64,000 nt of DNA from Crossaster papposus (Eukaryota; Echinodermata; Asteroidea; Velatida; Solasteridae). Each line of letters starts with the position of its first letter. The stretch's first letter is position 1. The notes under the pieces were generated by a model. It was given only the letters and a program-made list of their open reading frames with translations, was not told the origin of the DNA and searched no databases. The stretch is from positions 1,364,001 to 1,428,000 of the forward strand of contig JBAIAA010000412.1 of assembly GCA_037893245.1 (NCBI GenBank). The letters run 5' to 3'. Made by a program: the position numbers and the translations under genes. Below, in pieces: positions 59,714 through 64,000 of the stretch.

Positions 59714-60763
59714 TTTCAGCAATTTCAGCAGTATTGCCAGCCTCACAACATGGGCAGCCCTCGGCAGGCCTTTGCCCCAGACAACAATGCCTTGAATCAG
59801 TTCAACATGTCGCAGCAAGGTATGATACAGGAGAGCCTTACTGAGCAGAACTTTGTCAAACGAGAGCAGATCGTAAATCATAAATCCACTTCCCAACAGC
59901 AGCAGCCACTAATCAGCACACAGACAAGTCAGCACATAGCACCGCCGGCCTACCCAGGAGTTTCCGGGAGAACCTTGGAAAATGGTTTCCACAGTGAGTT
60001 GAATGGCTACGATGCCTTCACTGATATCACACAGGACCTACTGATGCCTAACGGAGACCTCAACGGTGGATTGGAGGCAGACCAAGAAGCAGCATTCATG
60101 GTGCAGCAGGAATTTGAAAATATGAGTGTAAGTAAAGCAAAAACATTCAGAGATTGTCTCTAAACTGTTAATGCTAGGAGCTGCCTCAATGGCTATTTCT
60201 ACCTGTTCTATTTTGTAACACAACTTGCCGCATCTCAAAAAAGTAGAGTTTAAAAGAGTACATTTGTGTTCACTTGTCGACTGAGCAGCGCCATTCAAAC
60301 TGACAAATGGTAACTGGCAATTTTTGTGTGATTCCAGGGGAACTATGCAGACCCGCCCCTAGCCTTCCAGCAGCAAGGAAACGATATCCAACAACTGCGC
60401 CGGCAACAGGAACAACTGCAACAGCAGCAGCAGCAGCTACGGCAGAAACAGCAGTTGCTGCAACAGCGGCAGCAGCGTCAGCAGCTGTTGCACCAGCAGC
60501 AGCAGCAGCTTCAACGTCAGCAACAGCAACAGCAGCAGCTGCACAAGCAGCAACAACAGCAGCTGCAGAAGCAGCAACAGCTGTGGCAGCAACACCAACA
60601 AGTGCAGCAGCAGCAGCATCACCAACAAGTGCAGCAGCAGCAGCAGCATCACCAACAAGTGCAGCAGCAGCAGCATCACCAACGGCAGCAGTTGAACTAC
60701 ATGCCAAACTTCCTTGAAGTGACAACAACCGAGGAAGCGATTTTTCTGAACAGCGTACCCTGA
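35881..60763 (+). CDS. AHR: Aryl hydrocarbon receptor homologue, 5'-partial (10 exons)
   Basis: Coding exons are 35881-36056, 36364-36453, 42133-42247, 44787-44860, 46279-46490, 47193-47299, 56078-56219, 57102-57220, 57888-60127 and 60338-60763. All junctions are AG/GT and the phases agree, giving 1,232 complete codons and a TGA. The product is a bHLH-PAS transcription factor. In the known family it waits in the cytoplasm with HSP90, binds planar ligands through PAS-B, moves to the nucleus, pairs with ARNT and binds GCGTG-containing sites. Visible domains are the linker, PAS-A (AMNGFLLVV...YLGFQD, then DVMHQCVYDLIHKDDR), PAS-B (IFRTKHELNF...WLWVQAKGR) and a post-PAS block beginning DEEGEQHLNARG. 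A C-terminal region of about 900 residues follows, far longer than in the roughly 850-residue human protein. The bHLH part and start codon are outside the visible exons. The identity rests on collinear matches to vertebrate AHR across both PAS domains and on matching exon boundaries; I regard it as nearly certain. Orthology to AHR rather than AHR repressor is supported by the intact PAS-B. Confidence 0.95.
36057..36363 (+). other. AHR intron (307 bp)
   Basis: Short AT-rich intron with a GTGAGT donor and CTCTCTGCAG acceptor. I see no element inside it. Confidence 0.85.
36364..36453 (+). CDS. AHR: AHR visible exon 2: start of PAS-A
   Basis: The acceptor is CTCTCTGCAG and the donor GAT|GTAAGT. 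The exon holds exactly 30 codons in phase 0/0. It begins AMNGFLLVV and ends SIQEYLGFQD, closely matching the ALNGF...IQDYLGF block that starts vertebrate AHR PAS-A. In this family PAS-A mediates dimerisation with ARNT. The exon limits match the vertebrate exon 4 limits, which is strong evidence for orthology. Confidence 0.95.
36638..36850. mobile_element. GGGGCCAATTTCAT-family element, partial
   Basis: The left end CAGGGGCCAATTTCATAGAG is intact and is followed by TAAGC/GCTTAG words and ACATCACGTGGAGTTGTGGC as in related copies. The right end is lost. Confidence 0.65.
38025..38180. repeat. Inverted pair of tRNA T-arm-like segments
   Basis: GTGGGTTCGAGTCCCAC at about 38,157-38,173 has a perfect 5-bp stem and B-box. 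GTGGGACTGGAACCCAC at about 38,031-38,047 is the reverse-strand equivalent. Neither has a cloverleaf around it. They look like remnants of tRNA-derived elements. Confidence 0.55.
38477..38498. repeat. C22 homopolymer
   Basis: Uninterrupted run of 22 C in an AHR intron. Confidence 0.95.
39925..40165 (+). repeat. GC-rich dispersed repeat, copy 2
   Basis: GCCGGGATTATTTTAACATC, CGGGTTCAGGCCGA and TTTTTGGCCTTGCTCGCTGC align in order with 23,095-23,300. Confidence 0.7.
40381..40566. mobile_element. Rearranged family A element (right end joined to inverted left end)
   Basis: 40,381-40,496 is the right end in + orientation, ending GGTATCCTACCTTTAA. It is directly followed by ACGATATTTACAATAAAGTA and CAACCCCCCAAATCCACCCA, the left third in reverse orientation, with the terminal repeat lost. 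Confidence 0.75.
41765..42105 (+). mobile_element. SINE-like element, copy 3
   Basis: Contains the B-box GGGTTCGAACCTGG at 41,790, then CCCTTGGGCAATGCACTTTG, GGGTACCTGTTGGGGCAGAG and ATACTCCCCAGGGAGCAGAG, and ends in (ATT)n only 30 bp before the exon at 42,133. Confidence 0.75.
42133..42247 (+). CDS. AHR: AHR visible exon 3: middle of PAS-A
   Basis: The acceptor is TTGTTACAG and the donor CCAG|GTGATT; phase 0 in, phase 1 out. It encodes ADVMHQCVYDLIHKDDRNSF followed by QQQLKYENYDYADELDTP. The DVxHQxVYxLIHxxDR motif is the AHR PAS-A signature. The loop after it is much shorter than in vertebrate AHR, which carries about 35 extra residues before the next conserved strand. The exon ends in an acidic, tyrosine-rich stretch (YENYDYADELD). 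Confidence 0.93.
42806..43483 (+). mobile_element. Family A element interrupted by another element
   Basis: TTAA at 42,806-42,809 and 43,480-43,483 flank AGGTAGGATACACCATTGG and AATGGTGTATTCTACCT. The family sequence breaks after CTTTCAAATAAGTAA (43,105) and resumes after 43,410. Confidence 0.88.
43106..43407. mobile_element. Nested element with GGCC ends and TAA duplication
   Basis: Starts GGCCAAGTTCAATCAAGGA and ends TCCTTGATCGAACTTGGCC, inverted with one mismatch. TAA flanks both sides (43,103-43,105; 43,408-43,410). A 3-bp TAA duplication is typical of PIF/Harbinger elements, which I infer as the mobiliser. A diverged fragment may lie near 19,835. Confidence 0.85.
44214..44365. mobile_element. 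hAT-like element, decayed copy
   Basis: AATCCATCACAAGTCCTCCA, CCAATTCAAATCACAGGCTA and CCTTTGTCATTGTTCATTCA then GTTACTTGTAACTGGC match the interior of the copy at 4,054. Both ends are lost. Confidence 0.75.
44402..44640. mobile_element. GGGGCCAATTTCAT-family element, full copy
   Basis: The left end GGGGCCAATTTCATGAAGCT and right end GCTCGATGAAATTGAGTCC are imperfect inverses, and TAAGCAC / GTGCTTA follow inside. The interior has AGCATGAAAAGCACATGGAG, shared with 61,258. Confidence 0.75.
44787..44860 (+). CDS. AHR: AHR visible exon 4: PAS-A C-terminal strand
   Basis: The acceptor is CTCGCTGCAG and the donor CTG|GTAAGC; phase 1 in, phase 0 out. It encodes SKVSLERNFTARLRCLLDES then SGFL, matching the vertebrate RCFICRLRCLLDNSSGFL segment that ends PAS-A. 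At 74 bp it is the smallest coding exon of the gene in the window. It follows a strong pyrimidine tract in the intron. Confidence 0.93.
44962..45214. repeat. 17-bp minisatellite, about 14 copies
   Basis: The unit GCGTCGGACCTATGGGG is repeated with almost no variation. All three + frames stay open with a 17-residue period because 17 is not a multiple of three. Not coding. Confidence 0.97.
45351..45713 (+). pseudogene. Interrupted coding-like segment of unknown family
   Basis: One frame (codons at positions divisible by three) reads DYFEDSLYWEGWLFHAQFIK, KYRALSEKAIWQDVGNLV, then TGA (45,489-45,491), then WDSHMERELVCCKAMLGWPA, DVERKISRQRMFLDMPHLPK and HDDLYRFTDCQLVFSYYW. The Trp/Asp/Glu-rich composition on both sides of the stop looks protein-like. 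AATAAA follows at 45,708-45,713. Another frame is open for 126 codons but reads less like a protein. I do not recognise the family. A decayed retrocopy inside the AHR intron is a plausible reading; chance is possible. Confidence 0.35.
46146..46191. repeat. (ACAG)n microsatellite
   Basis: ACAGACAAACAGACAGACC near the left and GACAGACAGACAGACAGAC at the right, with GATGGATGG-like interruption. Confidence 0.9.
46279..46490 (+). CDS. AHR: AHR visible exon 5: PAS-A/PAS-B junction and PAS-B start
   Basis: The acceptor is TTCTTCACAG and the donor AGCAA|GTAATA; phase 0 in, phase 2 out. It encodes NLQITGRLRPLYGQ, an inter-PAS loop (RVRGEDGIPVDMDPPE), the conserved MALFAIVCPLQQPSIMEIYV strand, and the PAS-B opening NMIFRTKHELNFKPITLDS. 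Pocket residues of mouse AHR at Thr283, His285, Phe289 and Pro291 are conserved here. The exon is clearly GC-richer than the adjacent introns. Confidence 0.95.
46491..47192 (+). other. AHR intron (0.7 kb) occupied by an inverted-repeat element
   Basis: About 60% of this intron is one transposon-like element with long terminal inverted repeats (46,570-46,990). The rest is AT-rich with nothing recognised. Confidence 0.8.
46570..46990. mobile_element. Element with 36-bp perfect inverted ends
   Basis: Starts GTGAGGGGTTCTGGCAAA and continues ATGAGACGGAACTGGGCA. It ends TGCCCAGTTCCGTCTCAT then TTTGCCAGAACCCCTCAC, the exact inverse. Flanks GTATGAATT and, two bases beyond the right end, GTATGAAAT may be an imperfect target duplication. 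It has no coding frame. Confidence 0.9.
47193..47299 (+). CDS. AHR: AHR visible exon 6: PAS-B core
   Basis: The acceptor is TATTTCTGCAG and the donor TCCC|GTAAGT; phase 2 in, phase 1 out. It encodes KAEDILGYNETQFKAVAGYH then YLHYEDIIYCSEMHSS, matching vertebrate AHR VLGYTEAEL...GYQFIHAADMLYCAESH. His320, Asp323, Tyr326 and Cys327 (mouse numbering) are kept, but Phe318 is Tyr, Ile319 is Leu and Ala321 is Tyr. In known AHRs this region lines the ligand pocket and contacts HSP90. Confidence 0.95.
48821..48840. repeat. C20 homopolymer
   Basis: Uninterrupted run of 20 C. Confidence 0.95.
49038..49115. repeat. Long C-tract with rare A and T
   Basis: About 63 bases of C broken only by single A at 49,055 and 49,075, then TCCACCCCCACCCCCAC. 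Confidence 0.95.
49482..50396. repeat. 18-bp minisatellite, about 50 copies with variant blocks
   Basis: The unit is ATTGCATAAGCACCAAAG. Variants include CACCAGAG, CACCGAAG (a block at about 49,935-50,100), ATACACGTCGAAG (at 49,673, 49,781 and 49,871, spaced 108 and 90 bp) and AAACACC. The unit has no stop in most frames, so long shadow frames of up to 307 codons exist on both strands. None has splice context. Confidence 0.97.
52087..52146. repeat. 13-bp repeat, four copies
   Basis: CAGCCAATAACCT repeated four times; each unit carries a CCAAT word. Confidence 0.92.
53540..53912. mobile_element. TTAA-flanked element with family A-like ends and a different interior
   Basis: TTAA at 53,540-53,543 and 53,909-53,912. 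The ends AGGGAGAATAGACCATTTG and AAAAGGTATATTCCACCT resemble the family A ends, but the interior (ACTCGTGCGCCGCGTCG, ACACTTGCGCGCA twice) is unrelated. Confidence 0.7.
54508..54529. repeat. C22 homopolymer
   Basis: Uninterrupted run of 22 C in the intron splitting PAS-B. Confidence 0.95.
54998..55343. repeat. 17-bp minisatellite, about 20 copies
   Basis: The unit GCCGCCCCTCTGTCCAC has TCCAC/TTCAC/TTCATG variants. The three + frames stay open with a 17-residue period (157, 117 and 107 codons) and are shadows. Confidence 0.97.
55489..55504. repeat. G16 homopolymer
   Basis: The only long uninterrupted G run on the + strand of the AHR gene body. Confidence 0.95.
56078..56219 (+). CDS. AHR: AHR visible exon 7: PAS-B C-terminal half
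   Basis: The acceptor is CAACTTACTGCAG and the donor ATGAG|GTATAA; phase 1 in, phase 2 out. It encodes VRKGETGFIYFRLMSKMSKW, LWVQAKGRVIYKSGKPDY and LVSTHRPM. The strands align without gaps to vertebrate KTGESG...FRLL...WVQSNARLIYKNGRPDYII. Phe345 and Leu347 (mouse numbering) are kept. The positions equal to mouse Ala375 and Gln377 are Ser and His. The preceding 8.8-kb intron is the longest between visible exons. Confidence 0.95.
56220..57101 (+). other. AHR intron (0.9 kb)
   Basis: Contains a (GGTC)n-like stretch at 56,424-56,447, a fragment of the GTGAGGGGTTCTGG inverted-repeat family near 56,648-56,695 and a SINE-like copy with a long (ATT)n tail (56,808-57,014). Confidence 0.8.
56808..57014 (+). 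mobile_element. SINE-like element, copy 4 (3' part)
   Basis: CACCCAGGAGTATAAATGGG, TGAGGGTCGAGGCCGATTGA and GTAAAGCGCTTTGAGATCG, AAAGCGCTATATAAGCACGA match the copy at 5,046-5,330 and are followed by about eight ATT units. The pol III promoter part is missing. Confidence 0.8.
57102..57220 (+). CDS. AHR: AHR visible exon 8: post-PAS-B segment
   Basis: The acceptor is TTTTTGCTCTAG and the donor AAAAG|GTATAT; phase 2 in, phase 1 out. It encodes (S)DEEGEQHLNARGAPFKFPF, SGSAELYDCNPPYPPIPIPK, matching the vertebrate DEEGxEHLxxR...PFMFxxGEAVLYE block directly after PAS-B. This marks the end of clear family similarity; downstream sequence is low in conservation. Confidence 0.95.
57221..57887 (+). 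other. AHR intron (0.7 kb)
   Basis: AT-rich intron with a GTATAT donor and TTCTTTGCAG acceptor. No repeat or gene is recognised. Confidence 0.8.
57888..60127 (+). CDS. AHR: AHR visible exon 9: long Pro/Gly- and Ser/Thr-rich transactivation exon
   Basis: The acceptor is GAATTCTTTGCAG and the donor AGT|GTAAGT; phase 1 in, phase 0 out; 2,240 bp, about 746 codons with no stop. It starts AILDGRAKFPANFPPF. A Pro/Gly-rich block with repeated PPxFPGDGPPPGF-like units follows (about 57,914-58,140). The rest is Ser/Thr/Pro/Asn-rich, with acidic-hydrophobic patches such as ELDSDWIVLK near 58,674 and DITQDLLMPNGDLNG near 60,022. A run of about 20 glutamines is at 59,654-59,713. Similar placement of acidic and Q-rich segments is known in vertebrate AHR transactivation domains, so I infer the same role. 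Primary sequence similarity is not evident in this exon. Confidence 0.93.
59654..59713 (+). repeat. CAA/CAG polyglutamine repeat in AHR exon 9
   Basis: Seven CAA codons are followed by 12 uninterrupted CAG codons and one CAA, encoding about 20 Gln. After it come FQQFQQYCQ. A pure CAG run of this kind is prone to length change. Confidence 0.95.
60128..60337 (+). other. AHR intron (210 bp) between the two Q-rich exons
   Basis: GTAAGT donor at 60,128 and TGATTCCAG acceptor. Reading through the donor gives a 12-codon extension ending at a TAA (60,161-60,163), a possible intron-retention isoform. Confidence 0.8.
60338..60763 (+). CDS. AHR: AHR visible exon 10: Gln-rich C-terminus and stop
   Basis: The acceptor is TGTGTGATTCCAG, phase 0. 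The frame runs GNYADPPLAFQQQGNDIQQL, then about 95 residues dominated by Gln with regular Leu, Arg, Lys and His (for example QQVQQQQHH repeated three times). It ends LNYMPNFLEVTTTEEAIFLN SVP and TGA at 60,761-60,763. The Leu spacing could allow a Q-rich coiled coil. The other reading frames look like poly-Ala and poly-Leu and are shadows of the CAG-rich DNA. If exon 9 were read through its donor instead, the protein would end ...SVSKAKTFRDCL at 60,163, so an alternative shorter C-terminus is possible. Confidence 0.85.
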   Translation, partial: GNYADPPLAFQQQGNDIQQLRRQQEQLQQQQQQLRQKQQLLQQRQQRQQLLHQQQQQLQRQQQQQQQLHKQQQQQLQKQQQLWQQHQQVQQQQHHQQVQQQQQHHQQVQQQQHHQRQQLNYMPNFLEVTTTEEAIFLNSVP

Positions 60764-60789
60764 TCAAATCGACCCAACTCACTATTTTC

Positions 60790-60977
60790 CAGAGTTGTAT
60801 ACGAGTCCCTGCAAGTCCATCCCAAGTCCTGCAGTCTCAACTCACAGACTCAAGTCTCAGTCACTAGCTATTCAAATGAACTGTGTTAACAAAAGCATTC
60901 CTTTGTCATTGTTCAACCAGTTACTTGGGACTGGCTTTATCTTGTGACTGGACTTGCAGGACTCGTATACAACTCTG
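60790..60977. mobile_element. hAT-like inverted-repeat element, copy in the AHR 3' UTR
   Basis: Starts CAGAGTTGTATACGAGTCC and ends GGACTCGTATACAACTCTG, exact inverses. CTATTTTC is repeated exactly at 60,782-60,789 and 60,978-60,985. It begins 27 bases after the AHR stop codon. Confidence 0.9.
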
Positions 60978-61257
60978 CTATTTTCTCTCGGATGCATCTA
61001 AAGAGTGGGCATAACCCAACCTCTGAAACTGTGTGTGCAGCTATCAACAAACCTTTGCATTTATTAAGCAGTCTGACAAAGTTTCTTAAAAAAAACTAAA
61101 ACTTTTCAAGTGATCGAGATCAGTCTTTGGTCATGTTTGTCAGAGCATTTGCACCAAAAGTTGATATTTCAGTGTCGACTTGTTTCAGCCAGAGTTGTAC
61201 CTTGTTCAAAAAATGGAAGCAATAATGTTAGAATTGATTTGAATGCCACGAACAGCA

Positions 61258-61492
61258 GTACATTTCATTGAGCTGCTAAGCATAATAAAAAAATAGCTTA
61301 GCATGAACATTCTGTCTTGTCCAAACAATGTTCAGGTGATGTATGTTGTGTTTGACTGGTATTCAACTGGGTTTTGCTTAGTATGAAAAGCACATGAAGT
61401 TTTAGCTGGTAACCTGGGTTGTTTTCTTTTACTGAGCAAGACATTTCCTTTGCTAAGCAAATTGTTGTACTTAGCAGCTAAATGAATTTGGT
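61258..61492. mobile_element. GGGGCCAATTTCAT-family element in the 3' UTR
   Basis: TTTCATTGAGCTGCTAAGCA at the left and TGTACTTAGCAGCTAAATGA at the right are inverses. The inner GTATGAAAAGCACATGAAGT matches the copy at 44,402. Confidence 0.75.
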
Positions 61493-61784
61493 ATTTCAAA
61501 AGAGGCTGATGCTGGACTAATTGTATAGTGTTTGGTATAAAAGCTTAATTTTATGATAGTTTATTCATGTTTCAGGATTTAATGAAAGTCTGTAAGAAAA
61601 AAACACACTAAACTTTCCTCTTTCCCTTCCTGCTCAAAATTGACAACCTAATTTAATCTAATTTCTTAAGATATTTGTGATTTTTGTCTCCTCCCCACCC
61701 CCCTGTTTTTGTCAGCTTGTTTTTGTCAGCTTGTTTTTGTCAGGTTGTCAAAGTTTTTCAGGGATTCAAAATGGATGATGGATA

Positions 61785-61985
61785 AACACTTCACAAGCAA
61801 GACCCGAAACGTCTGTCAGCGACCGGCTTGCAGCAAGCAAGGCTCGTGTGCTACCCACAGATGCTGGCCTGAACCCGCCTCGAATTGAGGTTCCTGACAA
61901 ACTGTCCCGTGGCTGGGCCCAGTCAATGTCTAAATAATCCCGGCCAATGTCAAAATAATTACGACAAGAACTGGCTAACAAGGAA
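61785..61985 (-). repeat. GC-rich dispersed repeat, reverse copy
   Basis: Reverse complement carries GCCGGGATTATTTAGACATT, GGCGGGTTCAGGCCAGCATC and CTTGCTGCAAGCCGGTCGCT, in the order seen at 23,095. Confidence 0.7.
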
Positions 61986-62119
61986 GGTTGTTTTAAAAAG
62001 GCAAAATAAAAATCTGACAGACGGTCTCATTTAAAACGTAAAAATCCTAGGTTATATTTGTACATACATTGTGGTTCAAATGTATTGTTTACGTTTGTTT
62101 ACCCCAATGTATTAGGTGA

Positions 62120-62420
62120 TTGTTTACCAACCTCCTCCAATTCCAGAGAATTTTTGTTAATAGTGTGGATAAGTAGGGTGTTAAGAAATAATCCTGAAAA
62201 AAAATGCTGGATCTAGCTTATTGAAATCACACGATATGGCCAAATACAGATCGTATGAACGAAACTAGTTTTGTATTATGATCTGTAATGGGCCATATCT
62301 TGAGTTACAATTAAGCTAGACCTAGCATTTTTTTTCTTTTTTTTCCAGGATTATTTGTTAACACCCCACTAATCAACATTAGGTAAACACAAATTCTATG
62401 GAATTGTAATAGGTGGGTCT
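62120..62420. mobile_element. Long foldback element in the 3' UTR
   Basis: The left arm carries CAATTCCAGAGAATTT, TAGGGTGTTAAGAAATAATC, CTGAAAAAAAATGCTGGATC and TAGCTTATTG. The right arm carries the inverses CAATTAAGCTAGACCTAGCA, GATTATTTGTTAACACCCCA and AAATTCTATGGAATTG. Near the centre GATATGGCCAAATACAGATC faces GATCTGTAATGGGCCATATC. Arms of about 120 bp leave a short loop. Confidence 0.85.
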
Positions 62421-63041
62421 AAAGTAAGATGCCTTTTGGTGAAGAACGTGTGTTTTTGTTTTCTTTACTTTTGTTGTCAAGACCAAATAATGTTTTTAAT
62501 TGTTAACCCAACAGTATTATAAACAGGATATTTTGTAGTTGGAAAGATGAAAAGATGAGAAAATAACCAAATAGGACAGAATAATTTTTTGTTTTAATGT
62601 GATTGAAAAAAAACACCATTCAGCTGTTGAATGTTAGTATTTTGTTGACACCTGTTAATGACTTTTTGTTCTATGAACTAAAAACCGTATGTTTCACAAC
62701 AGTTTTATTTATTCTTTTGGTTAGTGGCTAATTGACCGTGGTTTTAACAATGATAAAATAATTATGTCAAACTTGAGAGAGTACATTTGACAATACAAAT
62801 AGAAAATATTTGTCTTTTCTATAAATTAGCAATAAGGTTAAAACAATTATTGCAAAAAACTAGATCACACAATAACAAAGAATTGTGCGATGAGCAGCTG
62901 GTGAAACAAATATATGAATTTGTAAACAGTTACGTTTGTGTAAAAAAAATATGGATAATATAATGGATAAAAATCCGTAAAAAAAACAATTACTTTAAAA
63001 TTTGAAGAGAGTTAAGAGTTAAGTGTTTAAGGAGGAAAACG

Positions 63042-63047
63042 AATAAA
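63042..63047 (+). promoter_or_regulatory. AATAAA polyadenylation signal candidate 1
   Basis: AATAAA in the context AACGAATAAAGTTTATAC, 2.3 kb after the AHR stop codon. T-rich DNA follows within 20-30 bases. It is a candidate only. Confidence 0.35.
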
Positions 63048-63453
63048 GTTTATACTCAAATTTTTGATATTTTTCCTTAACAATTTATGCACTTATTGAT
63101 AAGAAAGATTGTTTCTTACAATCATTGTCTTAAAGAATTTTATATGCTCTGTTGTTTTAACTAACATGTTAGATTTTAGTCAGTCTTTCAAAGCATTTCC
63201 CACAATGATTGTTCTTGCAGTTTAGGACCCATAGAGGGCGCTCTGCAGACTCCACCCTTTTCCACTTCTATTTTGTTGCTGCATGTGTTATTGCCTAATT
63301 TAGGTGACATTACTTCTTCTTTTTCGTGGATGTATAATTGTACATAATTTTCAAGTAAGTTGTTTTTATTAACAGTATAATATACAGTATAGTCATTATT
63401 TGTTTTGAATGCCTTTCCGCCCAGTCACAACTTACGTTGCATGACATAATAAT

Positions 63454-63459
63454 AATAAA
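63454..63459 (+). promoter_or_regulatory. AATAAA polyadenylation signal candidate 2
   Basis: AATAAA in the context ATAATAATAAAGTAACATTC, followed by T-rich DNA. It is an alternative to the signal at 63,042. Confidence 0.35.
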
Positions 63460-64000
63460 GTAACATTCTCTAATTATTGTACATAATTGATTGTAATTAA
63501 CACATTATGCATTAACCAAGGTGGGTTTGATTATCTATGTACATTCTGTTTACGAATTGAAGAATTTTAAGTTGCTTGGCTAAAATGTTGGCTATTTTGT
63601 GGTCATGTATGTTTGTTTAATGATAAGAGCTTTTCGCAAGTCATTTTTAGCCACTACATCATGGCAATCTGATAATGGCAATTTTCTCTGCATGCTGTTT
63701 TGTTTGGTTGAAACACCTTAAAACAAACGAGGTAAAGTAGCCATTCCCAACAAATTAAAAGGACTTAAAGTCATCTTTATTTGAATTGCAGAAAATGATT
63801 GTGTACATTTTTAATTGCTTCTTTTTTTCCCCAAAGTCGAAGTGATCTTTTCGTCTTTGTTTTCCCCAATTTTTCTCATATAAAACTCTACGCAGTTTTT
63901 GGAATATCTACCTTTTGTGCTAATGCCTGGTCTTGTGTGCATTCACTGTAACCTATTTGTTTTATTTTGATATGTTTTCAAAACATTTTCATGTTGATTG

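Larger units (their letters stand above)
60764..63480 (+). other. Probable AHR 3' UTR and downstream flank
   Basis: AT-rich sequence without coding signature follows the AHR stop. It contains an hAT-like element at 60,790, a GGGGCCAATTTCAT element at 61,258, a GC-rich dispersed repeat at 61,785, a long inverted repeat at 62,120 and a three-copy TTTTTGTCAGCTTG repeat at 61,704-61,748. AATAAA signals lie at 63,042 and 63,454. Which signal is used cannot be seen. From 63,481 to the window end is AT-rich DNA with nothing recognised. Confidence 0.5.

Noticed and set aside
59522..59896. Minus-strand frame with poly-Leu
   Set aside because: Antisense reading of the CAG run in AHR exon 9; not a signal or membrane segment.
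60270..60782. Minus-strand 170-codon Ala-rich frame and the 136-codon plus-strand Ala-rich frame
   Set aside because: Shadows of CAG/CAA-rich AHR exon 10. The glutamine frame joins correctly to the upstream exon.

Overview
The window is eukaryotic genomic DNA with one confidently identified protein-coding gene, on the + strand: an aryl hydrocarbon receptor (AHR) homologue, a ligand-dependent bHLH-PAS transcription factor. Ten coding exons (35,881-60,763) with consistent splice phases join into one frame of 1,232 codons plus stop. They cover the linker after the bHLH region, PAS-A, PAS-B with its C-terminal extension, and a very long Pro/Gly-, Ser/Thr- and Gln-rich C-terminal region. The bHLH exon(s), start codon and promoter are not visible and probably lie upstream of the window. 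The intron before the first visible exon is therefore at least about 35.9 kb, unless a short exon was missed.

The AHR exon pattern, compact PAS exons, moderate AT richness and repeat content suggest a marine invertebrate deuterostome. Frequent ACATGTACATGTA- and TACCGGTA-type words and the SINE-like tails ending in AGCGCTATATAAGC plus (ATT)n fit an echinoderm, perhaps a sea star. That assignment is an impression, not a proof.

Layout: 1-35,880 is intronic or intergenic DNA packed with small dispersed elements. These include short inverted-repeat elements with TTAA flanks, hAT-like elements with intact 8-bp target duplications, SINE-like copies, telomere-motif-bearing 355-bp repeats, foldback elements, C-rich tracts and a 21-bp minisatellite. 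One weak exon candidate lies at 24,207-24,405. From 35,881 to 60,763 the AHR exons are separated by introns of 0.2-8.8 kb, which hold more of the same elements, two different 17-bp minisatellites, a 50-copy 18-bp minisatellite and one interrupted coding-like segment (45,351-45,713). From 60,764 onward is the probable 3' UTR and downstream flank, with four more elements, including an inverted repeat of about 300 bp, and two AATAAA signals.

The main biological points are the substitutions at PAS-B ligand-pocket positions, the unusual Pro/Gly-rich block and polyglutamine in the AHR C-terminus, and an unusually readable set of non-autonomous transposons whose ends and target duplications can be seen directly. 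I found no unknown multi-gene system here.
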